From the NCBI RefSeq assembly GCF_003574035.1, contig NZ_QWKY01000005.1:31846-95845 (forward strand): a DNA stretch of 64,000 nt, read 5' to 3'. Source of the stretch: Meiothermus hypogaeus. GTDB lineage: Bacteria; Deinococcota; Deinococci; Deinococcales; Thermaceae. Below are positions 43,771-53,643 of this stretch, in pieces; within the stretch, counting starts at the first letter, position 1, and every line of letters begins with the position of its first letter. The notes under the pieces were generated by a model. It had not been told where the DNA came from. It did not search any database and was given only the letters and a program-made list of their open reading frames with translations. The position numbers and the translations under genes are program-made.

Positions 43771-44538
43771 TTAGTCCAAATTTTTGCCGAGCAATAAAGC
43801 TACGCTCTGGCGCACACCCGCTTCGCCGCCGGTGACCTCGAGGGTCGCCGTTCCTGCAAACCCTCCCAGCGCTTCCCGCACCCAGGCCCAGTCTACCGTC
43901 CCCATACCGCAGGGCAGATGCTCGTCCTGGTGGCCGTGGTTGTCGTGCAGGTGGAGATGAATCAAGCGGTGGCCCAGCAAGCGCTGGTATGTTTGCGGGC
44001 CGCTGGGGCCCTGCTGAATCTGGGCGTGCCCCACGTCCAGACAGAAGCCATAGCGTGGGTGGGCCTCCAGCAGGGCCAGCAGTTCGGCGGGTGTTTCGAG
44101 CAAATCGGTTTGGAACAGGCCCAGGTTTTCCAGCGCTACGGGAATGGCCAGTTCCAGTTTCTCCAGTGTGCTGTTTAGCAGCCGGTGGGCCTGGGCTACC
44201 GCCTCGGGCAACCGCAAGGGAACCAGGCCGGTGTGCAGCACGCCACATTCCGCCCCGATTTCGGCCCCAAACAGAATGGCCCGCTGGGTGCGCTCGAGGG
44301 AGAGCCGCTGCATTGGCGGCACCAGCGAGGCGATGTTCCAGTCCACAAACGGCAGGTGCAGCGTAAAGCCCACCCCGGCTGCCCGGCCCATCTCGGCCAG
44401 CTCGCGGGCCCCCGGAAGCCGGGGGTCCATCTCGTGCTGGTCATAGGTAATCTCCAGAAAAAGCCCAAGCTGGGCTGCCAGATCGAAAGATTTGGGGTAG
44501 CTGAGGCCAGCGGTAAGGGGGCTAAAACCTAGCTTCAT
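43771..44538 (-). CDS. Sugar phosphate isomerase/epimerase-like TIM barrel
   Basis: 255 aa from ATG 44538; the longer frame upstream has shadow composition. TATAAT at 44555-44560 on the minus strand lies 16 bp before the ATG. The xylose-isomerase-like/AP endonuclease 2 fold is shown by GFTLHLPFVDWNIAS, CGVLHTGLVPL, VALENLG, GFCLDVGHAQ and LIHLHLHDNHGHQDEHLPCGMGTVDW, with the expected metal-binding Glu, Asp and His residues. The substrate cannot be assigned; the family includes sugar and inosose isomerases and endonuclease IV. The gene stands alone, just before leader 2. Confidence 0.82.
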   Translation of the reverse strand: MKLGFSPLTAGLSYPKSFDLAAQLGLFLEITYDQHEMDPRLPGARELAEMGRAAGVGFTLHLPFVDWNIASLVPPMQRLSLERTQRAILFGAEIGAECGVLHTGLVPLRLPEAVAQAHRLLNSTLEKLELAIPVALENLGLFQTDLLETPAELLALLEAHPRYGFCLDVGHAQIQQGPSGPQTYQRLLGHRLIHLHLHDNHGHQDEHLPCGMGTVDWAWVREALGGFAGTATLEVTGGEAGVRQSVALLLGKNLD

Positions 44539-44699
44539 ACAAGGTGCGGTGCGGATTATACCCCTTTGACCTGGAGCGCATAGCGTTACGCAGTAGGGGT
44601 ACTGGGCTTCTATTGTGTGAATGGCTGGTGCCGGCCCTCCTAGCAGCAACACCTCGCAAGACCACCCGAATCTCCTCGAGGCCCACGCCATGACCTACC

Positions 44700-45077
44700 C
44701 CCCCGTTACAACAGGCGTTATCCACCCTTTAGCCCCCACAAATGCTGTCGCAACCGCACCCCCTTGTTGCCCAAAGCGCACAAAAACGCCCATCGCCACA
44801 CAATGGAAGCAACTTCCAAAAATGACCCATTATGTTTTGCACAAAATGCTATAATGCACATGTCGAGTTTTTCGACGGTGCTTCTTGAAAACCAGAATGT
44901 GCGATGAAAAAGGCAAACCCGCGCTATAAAAAATCCAAAAGTGCGGATTTGTAAGCATTCATCGCAAAAACGGCCATTTTCTACTCAGTTATCCACAGGC
45001 ACCTGTGGATAACTCGCTTTTCTCATAAATACCCCCCTCCAGACCCCTGTACAGGACGAGGTTTAACGGGGTATGCT
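44700..45077 (+). promoter_or_regulatory. CRISPR leader 2
   Basis: 378 bp that match leader 1 with only scattered substitutions and no indels. It has TATAAT and the DnaA-box inverted repeat at 44988-45013. It stands directly before the first repeat of the longest array. Confidence 0.85.
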
Positions 45078-47610
45078 GTCGCAAAACCTTAGCCCCGAAA
45101 GGGGATTGCAACCGGGTTATCGTTTTTGCCTGCAAGCGCCAGAATACTATGTCGCAAAACCTTAGCCCCGAAAGGGGATTGCAACAACACTCGACGGATG
45201 GACCCCTTGGCCACAACCCCGTGTCGCAAAACCTTAGCCCCGAAAGGGGATTGCAACCTGGGTAGGGGTCAGGTTTCGGGCATAAATACGATCAAGGGTC
45301 GCAAAACCTTAGCCCCGAAAGGGGATTGCAACTCTCCCCATACCCACCCCTCGCGGGGCAGGATGCCTTGGTCGCAAAACCTTAGCCCCGAAAGGGGATT
45401 GCAACAGGAAAACGGCACGGTGCCTAAACGCACGCTCCGAGTCGCAAAACCTTAGCCCCGAAAGGGGATTGCAACCTTGAGTGCCGCGATATTTTTTGCA
45501 CTACCCCTTGCACATGTCGCAAAACCTTAGCCCCGAAAGGGGATTGCAACCTTGAGTGCCGCGATATTTTTTGCACTACCCCTTGCACATGTCGCAAAAC
45601 CTTAGCCCCGAAAGGGGATTGCAACCACCTCCACGGCCAGTTCGGGTTGGCCGTGGTCGGGAGTCGCAAAACCTTAGCCCCGAAAGGGGATTGCAACACT
45701 CTGGAAAGAAGGGTTTCTGTGTAAGCCTTAATGTCGCAAAACCTTAGCCCCGAAAGGGGATTGCAACGTCACGGGGGGGGTCCCTGCGCACGCGTGTCGG
45801 GGCTTGTGTCGCAAAACCTTAGCCCCGAAAGGGGATTGCAACTATTGCCTATTGCCTATTCATTCCATGCGCTCACCTGTCGCAAAACCTTAGCCCCGAA
45901 AGGGGATTGCAACCCGGAGCAACCGGAGCCGGAGCCTGAGCCTGAGCCTGAGCGTCGCAAAACCTTAGCCCCGAAAGGGGATTGCAACATGGCCTGGATG
46001 TGGGGGTGCGCACGCTTAGCCCACAGCCGAGGTCGCAAAACCTTAGCCCCGAAAGGGGATTGCAACCAGTCCTTGTAAAGCAGTTGCCCATCTGGGCCAA
46101 AGAGTCGCAAAACCTTAGCCCCGAAAGGGGATTGCAACACGAGATTTTCCGGCTTGTCTTGAGGCGGGTAGCCCAGCAGTCGCAAAACCTTAGCCCCGAA
46201 AGGGGATTGCAACGGTGTACTCGCACTCATCACAGGTCACGAATTCATCGTCGCAAAACCTTAGCCCCGAAAGGGGATTGCAACTGGGCGATATGGGACA
46301 GCGACCTTGAGGGCTTGACAGCACTTGTCGCAAAACCTTAGCCCCGAAAGGGGATTGCAACTCCAATAGGCGGTTCACCAAGCCTTCCTTATCGTCAAGT
46401 CGCAAAACCTTAGCCCCGAAAGGGGATTGCAACCCGCCACACGCAACCTTGAGGGCCTGATAAATCATCTGTCGCAAAACCTTAGCCCCGAAAGGGGATT
46501 GCAACGCCGAGAGCTGGGCAGGAGACCTTTTTGTTCGTAACAAGTCGCAAAACCTTAGCCCCGAAAGGGGATTGCAACGCCAGCCAGGACCCCACCGCGT
46601 CGTTTTCCACGTACACGGTCGCAAAACCTTAGCCCCGAAAGGGGATTGCAACTAGTCACCGATAGGACTGCTGTCACCTCCCTTACTTTGAGGTCGCAAA
46701 ACCTTAGCCCCGAAAGGGGATTGCAACAGAACCACATGCCGTTTCGAGGCCAGACCGAGAAAGAGGGGTGGGTCGCAAAACCTTAGCCCCGAAAGGGGAT
46801 TGCAACTCGTTCTGAACGAGAACCTGAACGAGAACCACATGTCGCAAAACCTTAGCCCCGAAAGGGGATTGCAACTCAACTTTACCCCTAGCGGCCTCGA
46901 GGACACCAAGGACTTGAGTCGCAAAACCTTAGCCCCGAAAGGGGATTGCAACAAGGAGGAAGATGATGGATAGAATCGAAGTGCAGAAGGTCGCAAAACC
47001 TTAGCCCCGAAAGGGGATTGCAACGCCGAAAATCGTCATGGGGGATACTCATATCCCCCTGCACGTCGCAAAACCTTAGCCCCGAAAGGGGATTGCAACA
47101 CCATTGACAGCGACCCCATCCTGCGCACCGCCCTCGTCGCAAAACCTTAGCCCCGAAAGGGGATTGCAACGAGTACCATTTGACGCTTTCTCGCTTGTAT
47201 TTTCCGGTCGCAAAACCTTAGCCCCGAAAGGGGATTGCAACCTCGAGCAGCAAAAACTATTTCGACCACACCGGCGATGCGTCGCAAAACCTTAGCCCCG
47301 AAAGGGGATTGCAACGTGAAGAGGCTGAAATGGGTCGGGGTTTCCTTTTCCTTTGTCGCAAAACCTTAGCCCCGAAAGGGGATTGCAACACAGGGTGGAG
47401 CTTGCCGTTTGCTTGAATCTTCCCTACCGTCGCAAAACCTTAGCCCCGAAAGGGGATTGCAACTCTACCTACGCGCTACGCGCGCGGTAGGCCCAAAGCC
47501 CTGTCGCAAAACCTTAGCCCCGAAAGGGGATTGCAACACCAGCGATACCCTATCGCTCCTGTCGAATTTTCCGAAGTCGCAAAACCTTAGCCCCGAAAGG
47601 GGATTGCAAC
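45078..47610 (+). CRISPR. CRISPR array 2: 35 repeats, 34 spacers
   Basis: Same 35-bp repeat as arrays 1 and 3. Spacers are about 34-43 bp. Spacers 6 (45476-45515) and 7 (45551-45590) are identical, a tandem spacer-repeat duplication. Spacer 26 (46953-46989) contains a Shine-Dalgarno-like AAGGAGG followed by ATG. Spacer 28 (47025-47064) reads KIVMGDTHIPLH on the + strand. The type III-A operon starts 276 bp downstream. Confidence 0.98.
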
Positions 47611-47885
47611 TTGAGGTGCACAGGGTCTTGTGCGTGTTGAAAAATTCAACAATAGGAGCGCTTGGGCGGCATTGAGTGGCTCATGTGTTTGTGCTTTTGT
47701 TGGTGTGGCTTACCCCAAGGCCAAAAGCCGGGGTCTTCTGGGGTCTCGAGCATGAGCAACCTTACCGCTCTCGCCCAGCGGCAAGCCCTGCCCTGTTCTC
47801 AGAGTGTCAACTAGCAAATATAAAAGTAAACTGCTGTGACAAAATACCCAGCTAGTTGAAAGGTAAGTGCTATAAATGTTCCAGA
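47611..47885 (+). promoter_or_regulatory. Gap after array 2 with the cas10 promoter region
   Basis: No gene is seen. TATAAA at 47871-47876 lies nine bases before the cas10 ATG with no Shine-Dalgarno sequence, so a leaderless operon transcript is likely. Confidence 0.5.
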
Positions 47886-50300
47886 ATGGACTCAAACACT
47901 CCAAATAAACTTGCGCTGGCAGGGCTTCTGCACGACCTGGGCAAGGTTTACCAGCGGGCTTATTGGGGGCAGCCGCCTGAGGGCGTTTCGGACTGGAGCC
48001 ACCCGGCCTATACCGAGTGGGCCATTCGCAAATGGAAACGGCTTTTTTCCGACAACGAATGGCTGGCCCTGACAGCAGCCCGCCACCACGAGGGCTGGCG
48101 GGAAAAGCCTCAGTGGCAGCCCCAGACTCCGGAGCAGTGGTGCGTGGCCCTGGCCGATACCTATGCCTCAAAAGAGCGTAGGGAAGTGGACGAGAAGGGT
48201 GGGCATCCTACAGCAACCCCTCTCGAGCCGGTACTGGCAGGCTTGCGGGTGCAAGAGGCGTATGGCCAGCGGGGTTGGGGCTACAGCATGGTGCGGGCCA
48301 GCCAGGAAGTGGGCCAGAAACCGGGCGAAGCCTACCCAGAGGCAAAGCCCAACATTTCGGGCGACACCTACTGGCGTGTGGCCGAGCGGCTCGAGGCGCG
48401 TCTGGCGGAGCTGGACAAGCTCAACCTGAACCTTGGGGCTTTAGTATCTAACCTGCAGGGCATTTTTCAAGAGCTTTTGTGGAACGTGCCCTCGGACACC
48501 CAAGGTGAACCGGACGTTTCCCTTTACGACCACCTGCGCCTCACCGGGGCCATTGCGGCGGCGCTTTGGGCTTATCACGGAGGGTCGCCGAGCATCGAAG
48601 ACCTTCGGGACGAGAGCCCCGAAAAGTTCTTGCTGGTGCTGGGTGATCTGGGGGGCATCCAGAGCCACATTTACCGCATCCAAGGGGCCCAGACCGGGGT
48701 GGGCGGCCTTGCCAAACGGCTTCGGGCGCGCAGCCTCGAGGTCTCCCTGGCTGCCGAGGCTATGGGCCTGGAACTCCTGCGGCGCACCGGCTTGACCCCT
48801 TTACAGCGCATCATGAGCGCAGGGGGCAAGTTCTACCTGCTTTTGCCCAATACCCCAGAAGTTCAGCAGGCCCTAACCGAGGTGCGCCGGGACTGGGAAG
48901 AATGGGCCTTGCGGCAAGGAGCTACTTTGCTACCTTTCCTGGCTGCGCATGCTTTTGCCCCGGCAGGCTTTAAGGCCTTTAGCCAGGTGCTTCTGGAAGC
49001 CCACCGCAAGCTGGCCGAAGCCAAGCTCAACCCGCTCTCCAGCCGTTTGGATACGCCCTATCTGAGCGCGGGGGGCGTCAGCCTGCGCCCCTGCCAGGCC
49101 TGTGGGGCGCGCTCGGCGCGGTCAGCTACCGAATCGCTTTGCCGTGAGTGCGAGCGCGACGGGCATATTGGCCGCCTCCTCCCCAAGCGATCGGCAGTCG
49201 GGTTTTTCCCTCAGGATGCACCCAAGCCCCACTACCGCTTTCCCGGCCTGCAGGTAGCGCTGGAGGGTTCTAGCGATCACACCCTGCGCACCCGCCTCGA
49301 CTTCACGCCTGCGCCTCATCCCTGGGAGGTGCGGCTTCTGGCCGGGCATATCCCCACCCTAAAAGACGCCCTGGGCACGGGGCGATGGCGCGACCTGAAC
49401 GAGTACCAGGCCTGGGCTAAGGAACAGAAGCTCTGGGAGGAGGAGGAAGGCGGGCGCGAAGCCAGCGACCCCCTCACCCTGGCCGAGCTGGCCGAGTTCT
49501 CTACCGGGGCCAAGTACCTGGGGGCCCTGATGCTCGATGCCGACCGCATGGGCGAGGCCTTTGCCACCGGCTTTGTGGATGAAAAGGGCCAAGACCACAG
49601 CAGCCCCAGCCGCATGGCCAGCCTGTCGCGGATGCTCGAGCTTTTCTTCGCGGGCGAGGTGCTGGAGCTGATCAAGAACCCCAAAACCTACCAACATCGC
49701 CTGGGCTGGGATGGGCTAAAAGCTAAAGAAAAGGCTGAGCGTTATCCCCTCATCTACTCGGTCTATGCCGGGGGCGACGACCTCTTCTTGCTGGGGCCGT
49801 GGGATGTGCTCTTGGAGTTTGCCCTGGATCTGGAAGCCCTCTATCGCCAGTTTACCCAGCACCCCCTTCTCACCCTCTCGGGCGGCTTTGTGCTGGTAAA
49901 TCCCTCGCTGCCCATTCCCCTGTTGGCCGAAGCGGTGCAGGAGGCCGAAAAGGCTGCAAAAGCCGCCGGGCGCGACCGGCTCCACCTGTTCGGCCAGAGC
50001 GTTCCCTGGGCCGAAATGCGCAGTCTGGTGCCCTGGGTGCGCGACTTCCAGCGCCACCTGAACGCCGAGAGCAAGGCGGGCTTGAGCAGTGCCCTGGCTT
50101 ACCGGCTGCTTCGGCTGTGGCGGCAGCACCAGCAAGGCGACCCGGCCCAGCAAATGCGCTACAAGCCGCTTTTGGCTTATACCTTGCGCGAGCGTAGCGA
50201 GGAAATACGCCAGCACTACCTACAACTAGCCGACCATACCCATACGGCCTGGGCGCACCTGCCGGTGTGGGTGCAGTGGGGGCTTTATTTGGAGCGATAA
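47886..50300 (+). CDS. cas10: Type III-A effector Cas10/Csm1
   Basis: 804 aa from ATG 47886 (a TTG at 47856 is less likely). An N-terminal HD nuclease motif is seen in AGLLHDLGKVYQR (H16-D17) with a second metal-binding part AARHHEGW. A first Palm domain follows (LGDLGGIQSHIYRI), a zinc-binding CQACG...CREC segment near residue 410, and a cyclase Palm 2 with YAGGDDLFLLG near residue 628. The C-terminal D4 helices close the protein. Both the DNase (HD) and cyclic-oligoadenylate synthase (GGDD) sites look intact. It is the large subunit of the Csm complex that reads RNA targets. First gene of the operon. Confidence 0.96.
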   Translation: MDSNTPNKLALAGLLHDLGKVYQRAYWGQPPEGVSDWSHPAYTEWAIRKWKRLFSDNEWLALTAARHHEGWREKPQWQPQTPEQWCVALADTYASKERREVDEKGGHPTATPLEPVLAGLRVQEAYGQRGWGYSMVRASQEVGQKPGEAYPEAKPNISGDTYWRVAERLEARLAELDKLNLNLGALVSNLQGIFQELLWNVPSDTQGEPDVSLYDHLRLTGAIAAALWAYHGGSPSIEDLRDESPEKFLLVLGDLGGIQSHIYRIQGAQTGVGGLAKRLRARSLEVSLAAEAMGLELLRRTGLTPLQRIMSAGGKFYLLLPNTPEVQQALTEVRRDWEEWALRQGATLLPFLAAHAFAPAGFKAFSQVLLEAHRKLAEAKLNPLSSRLDTPYLSAGGVSLRPCQACGARSARSATESLCRECERDGHIGRLLPKRSAVGFFPQDAPKPHYRFPGLQVALEGSSDHTLRTRLDFTPAPHPWEVRLLAGHIPTLKDALGTGRWRDLNEYQAWAKEQKLWEEEEGGREASDPLTLAELAEFSTGAKYLGALMLDADRMGEAFATGFVDEKGQDHSSPSRMASLSRMLELFFAGEVLELIKNPKTYQHRLGWDGLKAKEKAERYPLIYSVYAGGDDLFLLGPWDVLLEFALDLEALYRQFTQHPLLTLSGGFVLVNPSLPIPLLAEAVQEAEKAAKAAGRDRLHLFGQSVPWAEMRSLVPWVRDFQRHLNAESKAGLSSALAYRLLRLWRQHQQGDPAQQMRYKPLLAYTLRERSEEIRQHYLQLADHTHTAWAHLPVWVQWGLYLER

Positions 50301-50309
50301 GGAGGAGAT

Positions 50310-50792
50310 ATGGAGTTCTTTGAAAACCTGGAGAAAGGTGTTTACAGGAAGGGGCTTTTTGACGAGGAGGCCAAACGTTGGGCGCAGGAACTGAGGAACG
50401 AGGGCCAGGGTCAAGACAAACTTAAGTCGAGCCAGTTCCGTAACTATTTCCACGAGTTCCGCAGGCTCGAGGACACCTTCGAGCGTTACAAGCGCGAGGT
50501 TGGGGGCGATGAGGCGCTGGCCTGGAGTCGGCTCACCTCCCAAATCGAGCTGCTGAGGGCAAAGTTGGCCTATGGGGGGCGCTCAAACGGCGGTCCTCTG
50601 CAAAAGCTTCCCAAGTTCCGGGAGAAGATGGACGAACTCTTATCAGATGCTAAGAGAAGCTCCAAGCACTTCGCCGTGGTCATGTTGTTTTTGGAGGCAG
50701 TATTGGCCTATTTCTACGGTCTGGAAGGAGAGCGTGGGGGCGAAGCTGCATCCCGTAGTCCAGAGCGGCCTGCTCAGGGGAGGAGGTACTAA
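50310..50792 (+). CDS. csm2: Csm2, small subunit of the type III-A complex
   Basis: 160 aa, helical and charged. LKSSQFRNYFHEFRRLEDTFERYKRE is the family core that forms the inner filament along the crRNA. AAGGAGG lies directly before the ATG. It starts 9 bp after cas10 and abuts csm3. Confidence 0.93.
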   Translation: MEFFENLEKGVYRKGLFDEEAKRWAQELRNEGQGQDKLKSSQFRNYFHEFRRLEDTFERYKREVGGDEALAWSRLTSQIELLRAKLAYGGRSNGGPLQKLPKFREKMDELLSDAKRSSKHFAVVMLFLEAVLAYFYGLEGERGGEAASRSPERPAQGRRY

Positions 50793-51470
50793 ATGAAATT
50801 ACTCGGCTATAAGCGTATCTACGGCATCATCCGGCTCAAAAGCGGGCTGCGGATTGGCATGAGCAAAGACCAGATGGCAATTGGGGACGTGGACAACCCG
50901 GTAATTCGCAACCCCCTCACCGACGAGCCCTACATTCCCGGTTCTTCGCTCAAGGGGAAGATGCGGTATTTGCTAGAGTGGCATCTGGGGGGGGACTACA
51001 TCTCCCGTTCGACCGAGAAACATGTCTACGTGCCTGACGACCCGAAAGATCCGGTTGGGCGTATCTTTGGTAGTGCGCCTAGTAACGAGTCCCAGCGCCG
51101 AATTGCCCAAGAGCGCGGCCCCACACGCCTGCTGGTGCGCGACGCCTACCTGACCCCAGACTCCAAGAAAGCCCTGGAGTCCATGACCGCCAGGGGCGGC
51201 TACCTGACCGAGGTCAAGCAGGAAGTCTTTATTCCCCGCATCGGGGGTAACGCCAACCCCCGTACCGCCGAGCGCGTGCCTGCTGGGGCCGAGTTTGCTT
51301 TCGAGATCGTCTACCGGGTGATGGACACCGGCGACGGCGGCCAGACCGACCGAGAGAACTTCAAGCACGTACAAAAGGCCCTCGAGCTTCTGCAACTCGA
51401 TGGGCTGGGGGGCTACATCAGCCGGGGCTATGGGCAGGTAGAACTCGACTACCGGGTTGAGGAAAAATGA
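50793..51470 (+). CDS. csm3: Csm3, backbone RAMP and target RNase
   Basis: 225 aa RAMP. GDVDNPVIRNPLTDEPYIPG (residues 31-50) has the Asp (D34) that aligns with the catalytic residue cutting bound target RNA at 6-nt steps, followed by SSLKGKMR. The glycine-rich end GLGGYISRGYGQVELD is also typical. It forms the repeating backbone around crRNA. AGGAGG lies before the ATG; it overlaps csm4 by 4 bp. Confidence 0.95.
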   Translation: MKLLGYKRIYGIIRLKSGLRIGMSKDQMAIGDVDNPVIRNPLTDEPYIPGSSLKGKMRYLLEWHLGGDYISRSTEKHVYVPDDPKDPVGRIFGSAPSNESQRRIAQERGPTRLLVRDAYLTPDSKKALESMTARGGYLTEVKQEVFIPRIGGNANPRTAERVPAGAEFAFEIVYRVMDTGDGGQTDRENFKHVQKALELLQLDGLGGYISRGYGQVELDYRVEEK

Positions 51471-52342
51471 GGGTCAAAGCTTTTCACCTGGCGCTGGGGA
51501 GCATCAGCGCCCCGCCCAGTGCCCCTACTCTGTGGGGCCACCTGGCCTGGTGGGTGCGCTACACGCAGGGGGAAGCGGCGCTAATAGAGTGGCTCGAGGC
51601 CTTCCGTCACGACCCGCCCTTTCTCATCTCCTCGGCCTTTCCCAGGGGCTATCTGCCCCGTCCCCTGCTGCCCCAGCTCCAAGAGAGCGATACAGAACGG
51701 CGCAAAACACTCAAGGGTATCCGCTACCTGAGCCTCGAGACCTTCGGGCAGGTGATTCAGAAAGGCGAGCAAGCCTTGCTGGAATCGCCGGAACTCAAAG
51801 AGAAGAAGGCTCCCATGGTGACCCTCGCCACCCAGACCCGAGTGGGCATCAACCGTACTACCGGCACCGCCCAGGAGGGCATCCTGTTTACCGACCGGGT
51901 GCACTGGCTGGGCGAGCGGGAATGGACGGTGTACGTGCAGCTTCGGCGAGAGGCCGACTATTTGGCGGAAGCCCTGGCGCACATTGGTACCTTTGGTTAC
52001 GGTGGTAAGGCCAGTGTGGGCCTGGGGCGCTTTGAGGTGGTGGATACCCAGGAGATGGACTTACCCGAGGCCCCCAGCCCCACCCACTACGTCACCCTTT
52101 CCCCCACCTTGCCTAAAGGTGAGGGGTACTGGGCCCTGGAAACCTACTGGGGCCGCCTGGGGGGGCACTATGCCCAGGCCGAGACCCCCTTCAAGCGCCC
52201 CTATTTGCGGGCCAAAGAGGGCAGTGTCTTTCGGGAGCAACCCACCGCGGGCCTTCTGGACGTGACCCCTGAGCCCGCTCCGGAGGGCGGGGTAAAGATT
52301 TGGGAGTACCTGTATGCCTTTCCGCTGGGGGTGCGGATATGA
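51467..52342 (+). CDS. csm4: Csm4, RAMP that binds the crRNA tag
   Basis: 291 aa. LWGHLAWWVRYTQGEAALIEWLEAF near the N-terminus, TRVGINRTTGTAQEGILFT in the middle and GTFGYGGKASVGLGRFEV as the RAMP glycine-rich loop. Csm4 caps the 5-prime end of the crRNA and contacts Cas10. Its start and stop overlap csm3 and csm5 by 4 bp each. Confidence 0.93.
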   Translation: MRVKAFHLALGSISAPPSAPTLWGHLAWWVRYTQGEAALIEWLEAFRHDPPFLISSAFPRGYLPRPLLPQLQESDTERRKTLKGIRYLSLETFGQVIQKGEQALLESPELKEKKAPMVTLATQTRVGINRTTGTAQEGILFTDRVHWLGEREWTVYVQLRREADYLAEALAHIGTFGYGGKASVGLGRFEVVDTQEMDLPEAPSPTHYVTLSPTLPKGEGYWALETYWGRLGGHYAQAETPFKRPYLRAKEGSVFREQPTAGLLDVTPEPAPEGGVKIWEYLYAFPLGVRI

Positions 52343-53484
52343 GCTTTCTGGAGAGCTACCGCTTAGAACTCGAGACCTTGGGCCCCATTCACGTAGGCAC
52401 CGGGGAGGCTTTTCCGGCCTACAGTTACCTGGTAGACGAGACCAAGAAGGAAGCCCTGATCCTGGACGCGGGGCGGCTCTTGGAGCTTCTGAGCGAAACC
52501 CAGCAAAAGAACTACCTCGAGGCCGTTTCCCAAGGCCCCAAGCAGGCCCAACAGACCCTGCGCTCTTTGTGGGCCAGCGGCCATCTGGACCCCACGCCGG
52601 CCACCCTCCGCCGGGTAGCGGCCAGCCAGGCGTTCATCAACACCGTCAAGAACGCTACGGATGCCGCAGGCCTGGAGTTCCGCCCCCTTCCCAGAAGCCC
52701 TCGGGGGCCCTACCTTCCGGGTTCGTCCATCAAAGGCGCGCTGCGCACGGCATGGCTGTTCAAGCGACTGCTGACACAGAAACAAGACGTAGAACACAAG
52801 GAGGCCTGGAGCTGGGGAGCCAAAGCCCCGAGTGGGGAGTGGCCCCTGATACACCCACCAAAGAACATAAGCCCCAGTGTTGCCCAGGGTTTTGAGGCGT
52901 TGGTGTTGGATTATGCCTATACCAACAACCAAGGCCGCCAACAGCTAAACCTCCACCGCGACCCCTTCCGGCAGGTGCGCGTGGGGGACGGTGAACCCAG
53001 CGACAACCTGCTGCTCAACCGCATCGGGGTGTTCCACCCCAGAGGCAGCATGGACGGCACGGTGCTGCTGGCCGAGACCTTCCGCAGCAAGACCCAGCTA
53101 CGAGCCACCCTGCGCCTACACGCGGGTTTGGCCCAGCAAAGGCACAAGGACACGGTTTCCCACGCCATTTCTGCCCAAGCGCTGGCCGAGGCCTGCTGGG
53201 AGTATTACCAGGAAGTAGCGGCTAGGGAGGAGGAATTTGCAAAGAAACACGGTTTGAATACCACTTTGCAGACCTACAAGGAACTCGAGCAACGCCTTCA
53301 GGCCGACCCCCAAGCCTTCCCCCTGCGCATTGGCTTTGGCAGCGGGCGCATGTCCATCCGGCTGGCGCTCCTGCTCGATGGGGAGGAGGGTCAAGAGCCC
53401 AAAACCCGTAAGACCGCTGGCCACACCAACCCCAAAGACGGCTTCCCTCTGGGCTGGGCCATTGCCCGCCTCGAGCCTTACTAA
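52339..53484 (+). CDS. csm5: Csm5, RAMP at the crRNA 3-prime end
   Basis: 381 aa from the ATG that overlaps the csm4 stop; the longer frame from 52300 is inside csm4. LETLGPIHVGTGEAFPAYSYLVDETKKEALILD, YLPGSSIKGALRTAWL and LRIGFGSGRMSIRLALLL are family marks. It caps the complex at the 3-prime side and helps crRNA trimming with host nucleases. A 31-bp gap containing a TATACT box follows. Confidence 0.94.
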   Translation: MSFLESYRLELETLGPIHVGTGEAFPAYSYLVDETKKEALILDAGRLLELLSETQQKNYLEAVSQGPKQAQQTLRSLWASGHLDPTPATLRRVAASQAFINTVKNATDAAGLEFRPLPRSPRGPYLPGSSIKGALRTAWLFKRLLTQKQDVEHKEAWSWGAKAPSGEWPLIHPPKNISPSVAQGFEALVLDYAYTNNQGRQQLNLHRDPFRQVRVGDGEPSDNLLLNRIGVFHPRGSMDGTVLLAETFRSKTQLRATLRLHAGLAQQRHKDTVSHAISAQALAEACWEYYQEVAAREEEFAKKHGLNTTLQTYKELEQRLQADPQAFPLRIGFGSGRMSIRLALLLDGEEGQEPKTRKTAGHTNPKDGFPLGWAIARLEPY

Positions 53485-53515
53485 AACCTTGCTTGCGCCA
53501 ACCTATACTAAACCC

Positions 53516-53641
53516 ATGGCCCTGACCGTCCAAAACCTCGAGGTCGAGCGCCTTCCCGGCGAGGCCATCGAGGAGTTTCTGCGTGATATGCAAGACCTAC
53601 TGCCCAAGGGCCGCCGTCCTGCTAGAGAAGAGGGGGTTTGA
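53516..53641 (+). CDS. Short VapB-like antitoxin remnant
   Basis: 41 aa. The start MALTVQNLEVERL matches the beginning of VapB ribbon-helix-helix antitoxins, which normally continue for 70-85 residues through a helix with TGES-like sequence. Here it passes directly to PGEAIEEFLRDMQDLLPKG, as if an internal part were lost. TATACT ends six bases before the ATG, a good leaderless promoter independent of csm5. The stop (53639-53641) overlaps a possible TTG start of the next gene. The function may be reduced or lost. Confidence 0.6.
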   Translation: MALTVQNLEVERLPGEAIEEFLRDMQDLLPKGRRPAREEGV

Positions 53642-53643
53642 CG

